NCBI RefSeq assembly: GCF_002104335.1
Contig: NZ_CP020867.1
Location: forward strand, 1,867,012 to 1,931,011
Reading direction: 5' to 3'
Source of the DNA: Campylobacter cuniculorum DSM 23162 = LMG 24588
GTDB lineage: Bacteria; Campylobacterota; Campylobacteria; Campylobacterales; Campylobacteraceae
DNA: 64,000 bases
Shown: positions 49,839-58,296 of the stretch, in pieces
Layout of the letters: every line of letters begins with the position of its first letter
How positions within the stretch are numbered: the first letter of the stretch is position 1
Program-made: the position numbers and the translations under genes
Notes under the pieces: model-generated
Told to the model about the DNA's origin: nothing
Database searches by the model: none
What the model saw: the letters and a program-made list of their open reading frames with translations, nothing else

Positions 49839-49869
49839 ATTATAAAACATTAGAGCGACTCTAAGTCAA
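49839..49869 (-). promoter_or_regulatory. MerR-type promoter, operator class A (perfect dyad)
   Basis: TTGACT, 19 bases, TATAAT on the minus strand; the spacer contains the perfect dyad TTAGAG-TCG-CTCTAA (plus-strand positions 49850-49864). Near-identical to the site at 46601-46631. Drives acetyltransferase, AKR, hydrolase. Confidence 0.85.
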
Positions 49870-49972
49870 GGGTTCTTGTTAAGAAATTGACGGATTTTAG
49901 AAAATTTTTAACATTAAATGTTTGTGGTATAATGTATTCTTTAAATTTTAGAACTTTTGAAAGGAAAAATAT

Positions 49973-51697
49973 ATGAAAGCAACAGAAAATGATTTTGGAT
50001 TTATGGAACAAGAAGCTGTGATTGAAATTCCATTTTTTCAAAGAGCTTATGTGTGGGAAGAAGAGCAATGGGAACAGCTTTTTGAGGATTTAAAAGAGAG
50101 TTTTAAAAATAAAAAAGAGCATTTTTTAGGTTCAATCGTATTAAAACAACTCCAAACAAATATAGGGGAGGGGACAAAAAGAAGTTTGATTGATGGACAA
50201 CAAAGATTGAGTACTTTTTCAATTCTTGTGAAATCCTTGTATGATAAATTAGACGATAATTATAAGCCAGATTACACAAAATATCTATTCAAAAAACCAA
50301 CAATGGATAAAATTCCAAAAATTCAACATTCCAAAATTGATAGAGCCTCCTTTGAAAAAATTTTAAAAGCAAAAAATAGTGAAGAGCTATCAGATTCTAA
50401 TAAGGATGATAAATTAATAGAATGCTATCAATATTTTTCAAAAAAAATAGAACAATGCGAAGAACTAAAGGATTTTAAAAGTTTTTTGGATTTTATTTTG
50501 TGCATAAAACTTTGGGTTACAATCAATCTAGAATCCACAGAAGATGAACAAAAAATCTTTGATTCTATTAACACGACGGGATTAAAGCTTAACGCAACGG
50601 ATATTATAAAAAACGCTCTTTTTGCAAAAGCGATTGCATTAAAAACAGATTACGAAGAGCTCTATAAAAAATATTGGGAAGAGATCTTTGAATCATCAAA
50701 GGAAAATAAAAATTTTTGGGAAGAAGAGCTTAATACAGGTCGTTTAAAAAGAACGCAAAGTGAAATTTTCTTACACGCATTTGCTATCATAAGAGGGTTT
50801 TTTAAACCTGAAGACAGCTTAGAAAATCTTAGCAAAATTTATAAAGAGGAGATTGAAAATTATGACGTTAAAAAATTGGAATCTTTTTTAAAACAAATCA
50901 AGGAATATGCTATCATTTATCGCAATTTCCCACAAATCAAACATGATACTTGCTTGTCTTTTAAAAATGATGAAGAAAGATTGTTTCATATCTTAAAAAT
51001 TACCGATACAAACACCATAATGCCTTTAATTTTAAAATTAAAATACAGCTTTAAGGATGATACCTTAAAATCTTGTTTTTTCCTCTTAGAAAGATTTGTT
51101 TTACTCTGTTGGCTTTGTCGCAAAGGCACGAAAGATTATAATATATTATTTGCCAAAACAATCAAATGCATTGCAGAAAACAAAGATAATCCTGTAGAGC
51201 TTTTAAAAGAACAATTATCAGAACGTATTCCAAAAGATGAAGACATAAAAGAATGTTTAGTTTCTCTTAAGGACAATAGTGCAAATTATAGGGCAAAACT
51301 TATTTTATTTTGGATAGAACTTTACAAACGCTCTCAAAATAAAGGACAAGATATTATAGAACTTTCTTATCAATATACTTTAGAACATATCATGCCACGA
51401 TCTTGGGAGGGTTCTTGGAAAAATATTGCAAAAGACACAGAACACGCAGAATGCTTAATTTATCAAATCGGAAATATGACCCTTTTAAAAGGCTCTCTTA
51501 ATAGCACAATAAAAAACGCTCCTTGGAAAACTAAGCTCAATGGCGATGGGAGTCGTAAAAATAGCATTAAAACTTGTGCTGATCTATTGATAACAAAAGA
51601 AATTCTTGACAAGAAGAAATGGGATGAAGAGAGTATAAAAGAGCGAACAAAGAGATTGATAAAAGATATTTTTGAAATTTGGGGAGAGAAAATATAA
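49973..51697 (+). CDS. DUF262 / DUF1524 protein (GmrSD/SspE-like, putative defence nuclease)
   Basis: 574 aa. DUF262 motifs: EIPFFQRAYVWEEEQWEQL and SLIDGQQRLSTF (a ParB-like NTP-binding fold) in the first 90 residues; the C-terminal DUF1524 has YTLEHIMPRSW, a His-Me finger nuclease signature. Proteins with both domains include the GmrSD type IV restriction enzyme, which cuts modified phage DNA, and SspE. A TATAAT at 49928-49933 and AAAGGAAAAAT precede the ATG. It sits alone between two redox transcripts, a pattern of acquisition. Target modification unknown. Confidence 0.82.
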   Translation: MKATENDFGFMEQEAVIEIPFFQRAYVWEEEQWEQLFEDLKESFKNKKEHFLGSIVLKQLQTNIGEGTKRSLIDGQQRLSTFSILVKSLYDKLDDNYKPDYTKYLFKKPTMDKIPKIQHSKIDRASFEKILKAKNSEELSDSNKDDKLIECYQYFSKKIEQCEELKDFKSFLDFILCIKLWVTINLESTEDEQKIFDSINTTGLKLNATDIIKNALFAKAIALKTDYEELYKKYWEEIFESSKENKNFWEEELNTGRLKRTQSEIFLHAFAIIRGFFKPEDSLENLSKIYKEEIENYDVKKLESFLKQIKEYAIIYRNFPQIKHDTCLSFKNDEERLFHILKITDTNTIMPLILKLKYSFKDDTLKSCFFLLERFVLLCWLCRKGTKDYNILFAKTIKCIAENKDNPVELLKEQLSERIPKDEDIKECLVSLKDNSANYRAKLILFWIELYKRSQNKGQDIIELSYQYTLEHIMPRSWEGSWKNIAKDTEHAECLIYQIGNMTLLKGSLNSTIKNAPWKTKLNGDGSRKNSIKTCADLLITKEILDKKKWDEESIKERTKRLIKDIFEIWGEKI

Positions 51698-51785
51698 TTT
51701 TTATTGCTATTTCCCTAAAAGCATTTTCTTTTCATCCATTTTTCATAAAGGTCCTAAAATTTGGATTTAGGTCCTTTATTTGTTT

Positions 51786-52808
51786 TCATCTCTTATCAAA
51801 TACGCTAGCTCCCGCATCTTCAAAATCAGCATTTTTACCCGCATAGGCTTGTGTTTGTCTTATATCCTCTTGCACAAATGCGATTTTATTTTTTGCAGAT
51901 TCATAGGCTGCATTGCCCATAAAGAGGTTAAAAGGCGGATTTTTCATCCTAGAAATTTTATAGAGAATTTCTGCAAATTTCTTTGGATTTCCCGCTTGTT
52001 TTCCGCTGTATGCTGCTGTTTTTTCCAAAAAAGCCTTTCTTTTATCCTCATAATCAGGGATTTTTGTCGTGCCAAAATTCATAGAAGTTCCTAAAAATTC
52101 AGTTCTAAAACCTGCTGGCATGACATTGATTGTAGCGATTCCAAAATCTTCTAAATCCAGCATAAGCCCTTCACTCAAAGCACTTAGGGCAAATTTAGAC
52201 ATACAATAGGGCGTTGAAACATTGCTCACCCGAAACCCAGCAATGGAGCTAAGATTAAAGATTCTAGCCCTTATGTTTTGTTTATCTCCACCCTCTTTAA
52301 TCGCCTGCGGACGCATAATCTTAAGGGCATTTTGCGTCAAAACATAGGGGGCAAAAACATTCACCTCAAATTGCTCCCTAAGCTGTTTTTCACTCACTTC
52401 TTCAACAAAGCCTAAAAGCCCATATCCTGCGTTATTGACAAGATTATCCAAGCGACCCCATTTTTGATAAATCCTCTCCAAATTTTCCGCACTTTTTGCA
52501 CTCACTCCCCCTTTGCTTGAATCAAAAGTAAGCTCTAAGGGCAAGAAATTTGCGTTTTCTTTACCAAGTTTGTCTTGTATATTGCTTAATCTCCTTGAAG
52601 TTGCAGCGACTTTATCGCCCTTTTGCAAAAGATACGTGGCTAAGGCAAAGCCCAAGCCCCCACTTGCTCCCGTGATATACCAAATTTGTGGATTTTCTTT
52701 TGTTGGCATTTTTTCTCCTTTTTGTTTTGAATTCTCCTTAGCTAAGGACATTGTGCTTCCTAAAGTCAGGCTCAAAGCGAGAGTTTTTAAAAATTTTCTT
52801 CTTTGCAT
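51786..52808 (-). CDS. short-chain dehydrogenase with Tat-like leader and internal start
   Basis: 340 aa. Leader MQRRKFLKTLALSLTLGSTM; its first 12 residues are identical to those of the AKR at 48260 although the enzymes are unrelated. The SDR part has ITGASGGLGFALA, NLVNNAGYG, FNLSSIAG and the catalytic YCMSK. AAAAGGAGAAAAA followed by ATG at 52709 is a complete in-frame second start before the SDR domain. Preceded by a MerR-type class B promoter. Confidence 0.88.
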   Translation of the reverse strand: MQRRKFLKTLALSLTLGSTMSLAKENSKQKGEKMPTKENPQIWYITGASGGLGFALATYLLQKGDKVAATSRRLSNIQDKLGKENANFLPLELTFDSSKGGVSAKSAENLERIYQKWGRLDNLVNNAGYGLLGFVEEVSEKQLREQFEVNVFAPYVLTQNALKIMRPQAIKEGGDKQNIRARIFNLSSIAGFRVSNVSTPYCMSKFALSALSEGLMLDLEDFGIATINVMPAGFRTEFLGTSMNFGTTKIPDYEDKRKAFLEKTAAYSGKQAGNPKKFAEILYKISRMKNPPFNLFMGNAAYESAKNKIAFVQEDIRQTQAYAGKNADFEDAGASVFDKR

Positions 52809-52836
52809 AGCACTCCCTTATAAAAAAGTTTAATCA

Positions 52837-52867
52837 ATTATAAAGCATAACACCTAGTGTTTGTCAA
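52837..52867 (-). promoter_or_regulatory. MerR-type promoter, operator class B
   Basis: TTGACA, 19 bases, TATAAT on the minus strand, with AACAC-CTA-GTGTT in the spacer (52849-52861). Drives the SDR gene. Confidence 0.82.
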
Positions 52868-53142
52868 GGTCAATTTTAAAAATAAATGAGAATTTAAGCC
52901 TTTAAATGCATTGCGGACGTTGTGAATGGTAAAAAGCTATGAGGAGTGAATTTTGAGGATTTTTATATTTATGGTTTTATGGTAGAATTTTGGTTTAAAA
53001 GGGGAAGAAAGTATGGTTGATAAAAAGATAATCATCTTTAACAATAGCAAAAGCCTTTTAAATCCTAGAAGTATTTCAGAAATATCGTTAGTTTTTGTGG
53101 CAAAAAGGCTTAGGCTAAAAAGAAATTTAAAAAAGTTTTCTC

Positions 53143-53274
53143 ATGTTTTGCATCTCTAATCGTCGCTACACAGGAGCAAAAACAAAGCTTTTAGAAAAAA
53201 TAGATTCTGTGATTTTAAATCTTAAAATAAAGAAAAATCAATGCGTTATGATTATTTTGAAAATACAAGTTTAA
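53143..53274 (+). pseudogene. D12-class adenine methylase, N-terminal fragment
   Basis: The frame starting MFCISNRRYTGAKTKLLEKI matches the N-terminal NRRYTGxKxKL block of D12 adenine methylases, then dissolves. Upstream (52984-53120) is another short frame (MVDKKIIIFNNSKSLLNPRS) that I cannot place. Together with the fragment at 55218-55497 it looks like the flank of an older R-M system. Confidence 0.55.
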
Positions 53275-53300
53275 GAGCGAAAAATATTAATGAATTCTTG

Positions 53301-54194
53301 TTATTTTGATTCTGCTACTTCTTTTATAACTTCCCAATTTTCTTTGTATTGTTCTATTTCTTCCAATTTTATTTTTGTGCATTTTTCATCATCAAATGTA
53401 TCTGCAAAACTCATCGGTATAAGATAACAAATGCCCATTTGTTTATCCATAGCCACATAAATATCGCAATCTTCGCTCGTGATTCTCTTGCCTCGATTTG
53501 TTTCGTGTCTGTAGTCTATACCCTGTCCTCCTCTGTCTCTATCCCTAAAGCTAATAATTCCACCTTGAGAAATCCCTTTAATTTGAATGCGTAAAAGCGT
53601 ACTATTGTAATCCACTATCGCATCGTAACGACTGCTTCTTACATCAACGCTTGAAGCATTAAATCCAGCTAAAATAGCTCTTGCTACAAATAAAAATTCC
53701 GCACTATCACCAGCATTAGCTGTCATAACTCCTGAATTAATGTGAAGTAAATTTGTTGAAAATCCATCAATAGAAGCAAGAAATAAGGCTTTTTCTAAAA
53801 TTTTGGCAAGTTTAGTCTTTATAAAATTAAATTGCTTATCATTGCTAACTTCCTTAATGTATTCTAAGCTTTTATCTTTTAGTTCCTGCAAATCTAATTT
53901 TTTAAAAATATCTAAAAATATTTGTGCTTCTATAAAATGAACCACATCATTTTTGTATAAGCACTCTTTATTTGCAATTTCAGTGATTTCATTTCTTTTA
54001 TAATCTAATTTTTCAAAATTTTTTAGAATTTTTTCTTTAAATTTCACATCACTACACTTTTCTATAAAACGTCTCCTTAGATAATCTTTGATTTGCGTAT
54101 CATTAAATTGTTTGTTTTTAAAACTAGAAGGCTTTTCGTTGAAAGCTTTGATGTTTTTCTTAACAAACTGCTCTAAATTCATTTCTAAATTCAT
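53301..54194 (-). CDS. putative type II restriction endonuclease partnered with the C5 methylase
   Basis: 297 aa. No named family recognised, but AEFLFVARAILAGFNASSVD, then YDAIVDYNSTLLRIQIKG resembles the E...D...QxK layout of PD-(D/E)XK nucleases (the last acidic residue replaced by Q), and RGKRITSEDCDIYVAMDK fits intron-type/HincII-like nucleases. It starts inside the 3' end of the C5 methylase gene (35-bp overlap), which strongly suggests it is the cognate endonuclease. Two possible starts, 54194 and 54182, arise from a 12-bp tandem repeat. Confidence 0.65.
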   Translation of the reverse strand: MNLEMNLEQFVKKNIKAFNEKPSSFKNKQFNDTQIKDYLRRRFIEKCSDVKFKEKILKNFEKLDYKRNEITEIANKECLYKNDVVHFIEAQIFLDIFKKLDLQELKDKSLEYIKEVSNDKQFNFIKTKLAKILEKALFLASIDGFSTNLLHINSGVMTANAGDSAEFLFVARAILAGFNASSVDVRSSRYDAIVDYNSTLLRIQIKGISQGGIISFRDRDRGGQGIDYRHETNRGKRITSEDCDIYVAMDKQMGICYLIPMSFADTFDDEKCTKIKLEEIEQYKENWEVIKEVAESK

Positions 54195-55119
54195 TTTTTA
54201 TAACCCTTTTAATCTCTTTTGCAATATTTGCAATCACACTTACAGAAACGCTGTTACCAATTTGCTTATAAAGTGTAGCTTTTGAAAGTTCATTTGGTAA
54301 AATAAAATCATCGTCAAATCCCTGAAATCTGGCACATTCTCTAGGGGTGAGTTTGCGTATATCATCATCTAATACTAAAGGTACATTATGGCCACCCGTT
54401 CCCATATTTGCAGTTAAAGTTGGGCATAAATTATTTTTATTTTCTCTCACATAATGCCTCCGCCATTGATATAAAGTCTCTTTGTTTCGCATATTCTGTT
54501 TAAGTTCATTGTAGTATTTGTGCTTGTTGTAGTAAAAATCTTTTTCGACCCCTTGTTCTAGCAAATGGCTAATTTTGTTTGTGAGCTTGATTTTAGCAGG
54601 AAAATTAAACATCTCACATTTATTAAAATCTAAAAAACCTACAATATAAATTCTTTCTCTATTTTGAGGAATATTGCCATACTCACAAGTATTTAAAATT
54701 TGATATTTTATGTTATACCCAGCTTTCTCTAATTCTGTTTTTATAATAGTAAAAGTCCTACCACCATCGTGCTTGAATAAATTTTTTACATTTTCTAAAA
54801 AAATAATTTCTGGCTTAAAATATTCCAAATATCTTAAAATTTCAAAAAAAACATTGCCTCTTTCGTCTTTAAAACCCTTTCTATATCCAGCCACACTAAA
54901 AGCTTGACAAGGGAAACCAGCTGTTAAAATATCAATCTTATTTAATTTACTTAAATCCACTTTTGCCAAATCTTCGTTAATGATTTTATGCTTGTGGTTT
55001 GCTTTATAAGTTATACACGCCTTTGTATCAATCTCTATCGCCCAAGCTGTTTTAAAGCCAACTTTTTTAAAGCCTAGCTCTATCCCTCCAATCCCAGCAA
55101 ACAAACTTCCTATTTTCAA
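54160..55119 (-). CDS. DNA cytosine-5 methyltransferase
   Basis: 319 aa. Motif I KIGSLFAGIGGIELGFKK, catalytic GFPCQAFSVAG, ENVKNLF, QNRERIYIVGF and C-terminal QIGNSVSV are all C5 motifs. I place the start at TTG 55119 because AGAGGAG lies six bases upstream and motif I then begins immediately; a longer frame runs up to 55212. The variable region (about 185-260) decides specificity and is not readable by eye. Confidence 0.9.
   Translation of the reverse strand: MKIGSLFAGIGGIELGFKKVGFKTAWAIEIDTKACITYKANHKHKIINEDLAKVDLSKLNKIDILTAGFPCQAFSVAGYRKGFKDERGNVFFEILRYLEYFKPEIIFLENVKNLFKHDGGRTFTIIKTELEKAGYNIKYQILNTCEYGNIPQNRERIYIVGFLDFNKCEMFNFPAKIKLTNKISHLLEQGVEKDFYYNKHKYYNELKQNMRNKETLYQWRRHYVRENKNNLCPTLTANMGTGGHNVPLVLDDDIRKLTPRECARFQGFDDDFILPNELSKATLYKQIGNSVSVSVIANIAKEIKRVIKNEFRNEFRAVC
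54172..54195 (-). repeat. 12-bp tandem duplication at the methylase/endonuclease overlap
   Basis: TCTAAATTCATT occurs twice in a row. It duplicates NEFR in the methylase tail and MNLE at the endonuclease start, leaving both frames open. Confidence 0.85.
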
Positions 55120-55217
55120 CCAAAACTCCTCTTTTAAGCACATTATTGTTGCTATTGTATCTAAATAATTATTAATTTTAAATACAAGACTAAAATTAAA
55201 TTCTAAAAGCACAAAGC

Positions 55218-55497
55218 TATGGTATATTTATCGCCCCTTATTGAGATAAAAACGTCCTCAATGACTTTAGAACTCGCCTTAATTATTATTTTGAAAATGA
55301 AACAACACACATTAAAGGAATGAAAATTTTACCCTTAAGCACACAAGATCTCATTAGCCTTTTAAAATCTGGTTTGAATTATGAAAAGCTTGCCCCGATT
55401 TAAAAAAACACTTCAAGATGATGAAAAATTGGGAAGCAAATGGTATGAAATGCAAATTAAAGCAATGATAAGAAATCTCATATGTAAATTTAATTAA
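55218..55497 (+). pseudogene. restriction endonuclease, C-terminal fragment (AlwI-like?)
   Basis: A frame with one internal TGA and one frameshift reads GIFIAPY, then DKNVLNDFRTRLNYYFENET, GMKILPLSTQDLISLLKSGL and, after the shift, KKTLQDDEKLGSKWYEMQIK. The order IAP...NDFR...ILPLST resembles the C-terminus of AlwI-type endonucleases. Strand and position fit a fossil R-M pair with the D12 fragment at 53143. Family assignment is tentative. Confidence 0.4.
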
Positions 55498-55503
55498 AAG
55501 ATT

Positions 55504-55699
55504 CTTAAGAGCTTTAATTTTAAAAGATTATGACGCGTTTTAAAAATATCCTTCTTTCAAAAAACGTTAAACACATTTGCAAACCTTGTTTTAGCTTTGC
55601 ACTAGAATGGGAAGTGTTTAAAATGCGTCCTTGTTTTTATGATTTAAAACTATCTTTATGCACTTCACAGAGCCATTTAACGATATTTGGGTCGCTGTG
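55504..55699. repeat. left copy of a degraded duplicated block (partner 59214-59414)
   Basis: Contains a fossil of the 3' end of the plus-strand AKR (YPSFKKR then stop, near 55549-55572) and the 3' end of the minus-strand AKR. Matches 59214-59414 with scattered differences, showing that both copies descend from one duplication. Confidence 0.75.
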
Positions 55700-56494
55700 A
55701 TTGATAAAAAGACTTTTTTGCGTGTCTAAAGTGGCAATGCTTTGCATATCTTGCTCACTCAAAACAAAGTCAAACACGGCAAAATTTTCTTTCATACGCT
55801 CTTTACTCGTTGTCTTTGGAATCACAATGATATTTCTTTGTATCAGCCAACGCAAAATGACTTGTGCCACGCTTTTATTATATTTTGAGGCAATTTGCAT
55901 TAAGAGAGTGTTTTTAAAAATATCGTTTTTCCCTTCTGCAAAAGACGCCCACGATTGCGTTGCGACTTTGTATTCTTGCATTAATTTTTGTGCCTCAAAT
56001 CTTGCAAAAAAGGGATGACATTCAACTTGATTGACAGCGGGTGTGATTGCGTTGTTAAGACAAAAATCCACAAGTCTGTCCGGATAAAAATTGCTCACAC
56101 CTATGGCTTTGATTCTGCCCTCCTTATAGAGCTTACTCATCGCTCTGTAAGCTGCGTAAATATCATTGAAAGGCTGGTGGATTAAAAACAAATCCACATA
56201 ATCAAGTCCGAGCTTTTTAAGGCTCTCATCAAGGGCTTTGAGTGCTTTGTTTTCATCAGCGTTGTTAATCCAAAGCTTAGTGGTGATGAAAAGCTCCTCC
56301 CTTTTGATTCCGCTTGATTTTAGAGCCGCTCCGACTTCGCTTTCATTGAAATACGCTTGTGCGGTGTCAATACTTCTGTATCCTACGCTTAAGGCATCTT
56401 CAACGCATTTTTGCGTGTCTTTTGGTGGAATTTGAAAAACTCCATAACCTAAAATGGGCATTTTCACACCATTGTTTAAAGTGATAAATTGCAT
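55637..56494 (-). CDS. aldo/keto reductase, leaderless
   Basis: 285 aa. MQFITLNNGVKMPILGYG directly at the start, AAAAGGAG 5 bases before the ATG, no signal peptide. Catalytic DTAQAYFNE, TTKLW, IHQPF. Closest relative in the window is the leader-bearing AKR at 48260. Driven by the class B MerR-type promoter at 56534-56564. The last 196 bases are part of a duplicated block. Confidence 0.92.
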   Translation of the reverse strand: MQFITLNNGVKMPILGYGVFQIPPKDTQKCVEDALSVGYRSIDTAQAYFNESEVGAALKSSGIKREELFITTKLWINNADENKALKALDESLKKLGLDYVDLFLIHQPFNDIYAAYRAMSKLYKEGRIKAIGVSNFYPDRLVDFCLNNAITPAVNQVECHPFFARFEAQKLMQEYKVATQSWASFAEGKNDIFKNTLLMQIASKYNKSVAQVILRWLIQRNIIVIPKTTSKERMKENFAVFDFVLSEQDMQSIATLDTQKSLFINHSDPNIVKWLCEVHKDSFKS

Positions 56495-56533
56495 GGGGAC
56501 TCCTTTTTATTTCTTAAAATTAATGTATATTTA

Positions 56534-56564
56534 ATTATACAGCATAACACTAAGTGTTTGTCAA
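56534..56564 (-). promoter_or_regulatory. MerR-type promoter, operator class B (perfect dyad)
   Basis: TTGACA, 19 bases, TATAAT on the minus strand. Spacer dyad AACACT-A-AGTGTT (56546-56558) is perfect. Drives the leaderless AKR. Confidence 0.87.
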
Positions 56565-56573
56565 GGGGTTTTA

Positions 56574-56782
56574 TTTATTATTGTTTTTTACATACAATAA
56601 GAATAGATAAAAAATATATCACTCTTTATTGTCATTTTAGCTGGAATTAAATTGAGATAAAACCGCTTGAAATTTTTAATTTAACTTGCTTTATTAAAAA
56701 ATGATTTGAATATTTTTTTATAAATCATTCAAATCCCCCTTGACAAACACTTAGTGTTATGCTGTATAATACTTTTTAAAAT
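56574..56782 (+). repeat. 209-bp identical direct repeat, left copy
   Basis: By eye identical, without gaps, to 59429-59637 (constant offset 2855). It ends with a rightward MerR-type promoter. The left copy leads into a flavodoxin fragment, the right copy into the merR gene. Confidence 0.93.
56740..56770 (+). promoter_or_regulatory. MerR-type promoter, operator class B, rightward
   Basis: TTGACA 56740-56745, TATAAT 56765-56770, 19-base spacer with AACAC-TTA-GTGTT. Inside the 209-bp repeat. Reads toward the flavodoxin fragment, the transporter at 56976 and the AKR at 58297. Confidence 0.85.
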
Positions 56783-56902
56783 AATGGGGTGAGAGACTTG
56801 CAAAAGAGTGCGCCGCAAGCGGAATTTAGAGAAGGGCGTAGATTTAATTTTGGCACAAGTAAAGCGAGTGTGAAAAAGTGGATTGAATCGCTTGGGCTTT
56901 AA
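56783..56902 (+). pseudogene. flavodoxin, C-terminal fragment
   Basis: VRDLQKSAPQAEFREGRRFN and FGTSKASVKKWIESLGL then TAA; this is the tail of the flavodoxin type at 43929. The fragment begins exactly where the 209-bp repeat ends, so the rest was lost in the rearrangement. Confidence 0.8.
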
Positions 56903-56975
56903 GTATTGTCAAATATAGAGCTGGACTGATATTAATGCAGTCATTTGTGGAGAATTTAAGGGGATAAGGAAGCAA

Positions 56976-58241
56976 ATGAAAAATAAGATTTTGCAAATTT
57001 TGAGTGTCAAGGCAGAAGAGATTAAGCTTTTGTTGTTGAGTTTTTGCCTTATTTTTGCACTTTTTTGCTCGTATGCACTCTTGCGTCCTATGCGTGATGC
57101 ACTCGGTTTGGAGGGCGGAGGAGAGGCGTTAAAATGGTTATTTTTAGCAACCTTCATTGTGATTATTGCTGTTTCCTTAGCCATGATGGTGCTTGCAAGT
57201 CGCGTAAAAAGGAAGCTTTATGTGGATTGTGTATTTTTGTTTTTTGCCCTAAATCTTGTGTTATTTTATGGAATTTTTTCTTTCTTAGACCATGATAGCT
57301 ACGCTTTTGTGTGGCTCTCACGCATTTTTTATGTATGGGTGAGTGTTTTTAATCTTTTTATTTTTAGCACAGCTTGGAGTTTGCTTAGCGATATTTTTAG
57401 TAAAGAGAGAAGCAAAAGGCTTTTTGGAATCATTTCTGCGGGGGCGAGTTTGGGAAGCATTGCGGGGGCATCTTGGGCTGGATTTATGAGCTCAAATCTT
57501 GCGTTTTTGACATTTTGTTCTTTAATGTTGCTAGGAATCGGAATTGTCTTAAAAAACCTAATGATAAGAGAGATTGGCAAAAACGGCATGGATCAATCAC
57601 TAGAACGTTTTGAAAAGCCCATCGGAGCACAGAATCCTTTTGCTGGATTCCACTCTATCGTGCAGTCAAAATTTCTCCTTGCACTCTGTGGCTTTGTCTT
57701 GCTTTTAACAAGCGTCTCTACATTTTTATATATGGAACAAGCACGGGTGATTAAAGAATTTTTTCCCACAAGAGAAATGCGTGTAGCAGCCTTTGCGAAT
57801 ATTGATTTAATCGTGCAAAGTGCGAGTTTGTTGATACAGCTTTTCTTGACAGCTAGAATCACAAAAATCTTTGGAATCACAAGTCTTTTAAGTCTTTTAG
57901 GATTCTGCATTGCACTTGGTTTTGTTGCTTTAGCCCTCTTGCATCCATCATTTTTGGCATTAGTGATTGTGATGAGTGCAAGGAGAATCGGAGAGTATGC
58001 ACTCATTAGACCCGGAAGAGAAATGTTGTTTGTGCCTTTGAGTGCGGATTCAAAGTATAAGGTGAAAAATTTCATTGATACAGTGGTGTATCGCGGTGGC
58101 GATGCGATTTCTGCACAAGTTGAAGGAGCTTTAGCACACATAGGAATCGCATTTGTATTGTTTTGTGGTGCCTTTATTTCTTTTGTTTGGGGAATTTTGG
58201 GTGTATTCTTAGGAAAATGTTATGAAAAAGAAAAGTTTTAA
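56976..58241 (+). CDS. MFS / ATP:ADP-antiporter-like membrane transporter
   Basis: 421 aa with about 12 membrane segments. SYALLRPMRDALGLEGGGEA and GIISAGASLGSIAGASWAGF resemble bacterial NTP/NDP-exchange-type and MFS families; the conserved IRPGREMLFVPLSADSKYKV stretch near residue 345 is typical. AAGGAAG lies three bases before the ATG. A decayed paralogue lies at 61016-61644. Substrate unknown. Confidence 0.8.
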   Translation: MKNKILQILSVKAEEIKLLLLSFCLIFALFCSYALLRPMRDALGLEGGGEALKWLFLATFIVIIAVSLAMMVLASRVKRKLYVDCVFLFFALNLVLFYGIFSFLDHDSYAFVWLSRIFYVWVSVFNLFIFSTAWSLLSDIFSKERSKRLFGIISAGASLGSIAGASWAGFMSSNLAFLTFCSLMLLGIGIVLKNLMIREIGKNGMDQSLERFEKPIGAQNPFAGFHSIVQSKFLLALCGFVLLLTSVSTFLYMEQARVIKEFFPTREMRVAAFANIDLIVQSASLLIQLFLTARITKIFGITSLLSLLGFCIALGFVALALLHPSFLALVIVMSARRIGEYALIRPGREMLFVPLSADSKYKVKNFIDTVVYRGGDAISAQVEGALAHIGIAFVLFCGAFISFVWGILGVFLGKCYEKEKF

Positions 58242-58296
58242 ATGCTAGAATTTTTTATAACATTTTTGTTTTAATCTTAATTTTAAAGGGGTCATA

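Noticed and set aside
56574..56782. 209-bp repeat as an insertion sequence or MITE
   Set aside because: No terminal inverted repeats or target-site duplication; the flanking homology shows a segmental duplication.
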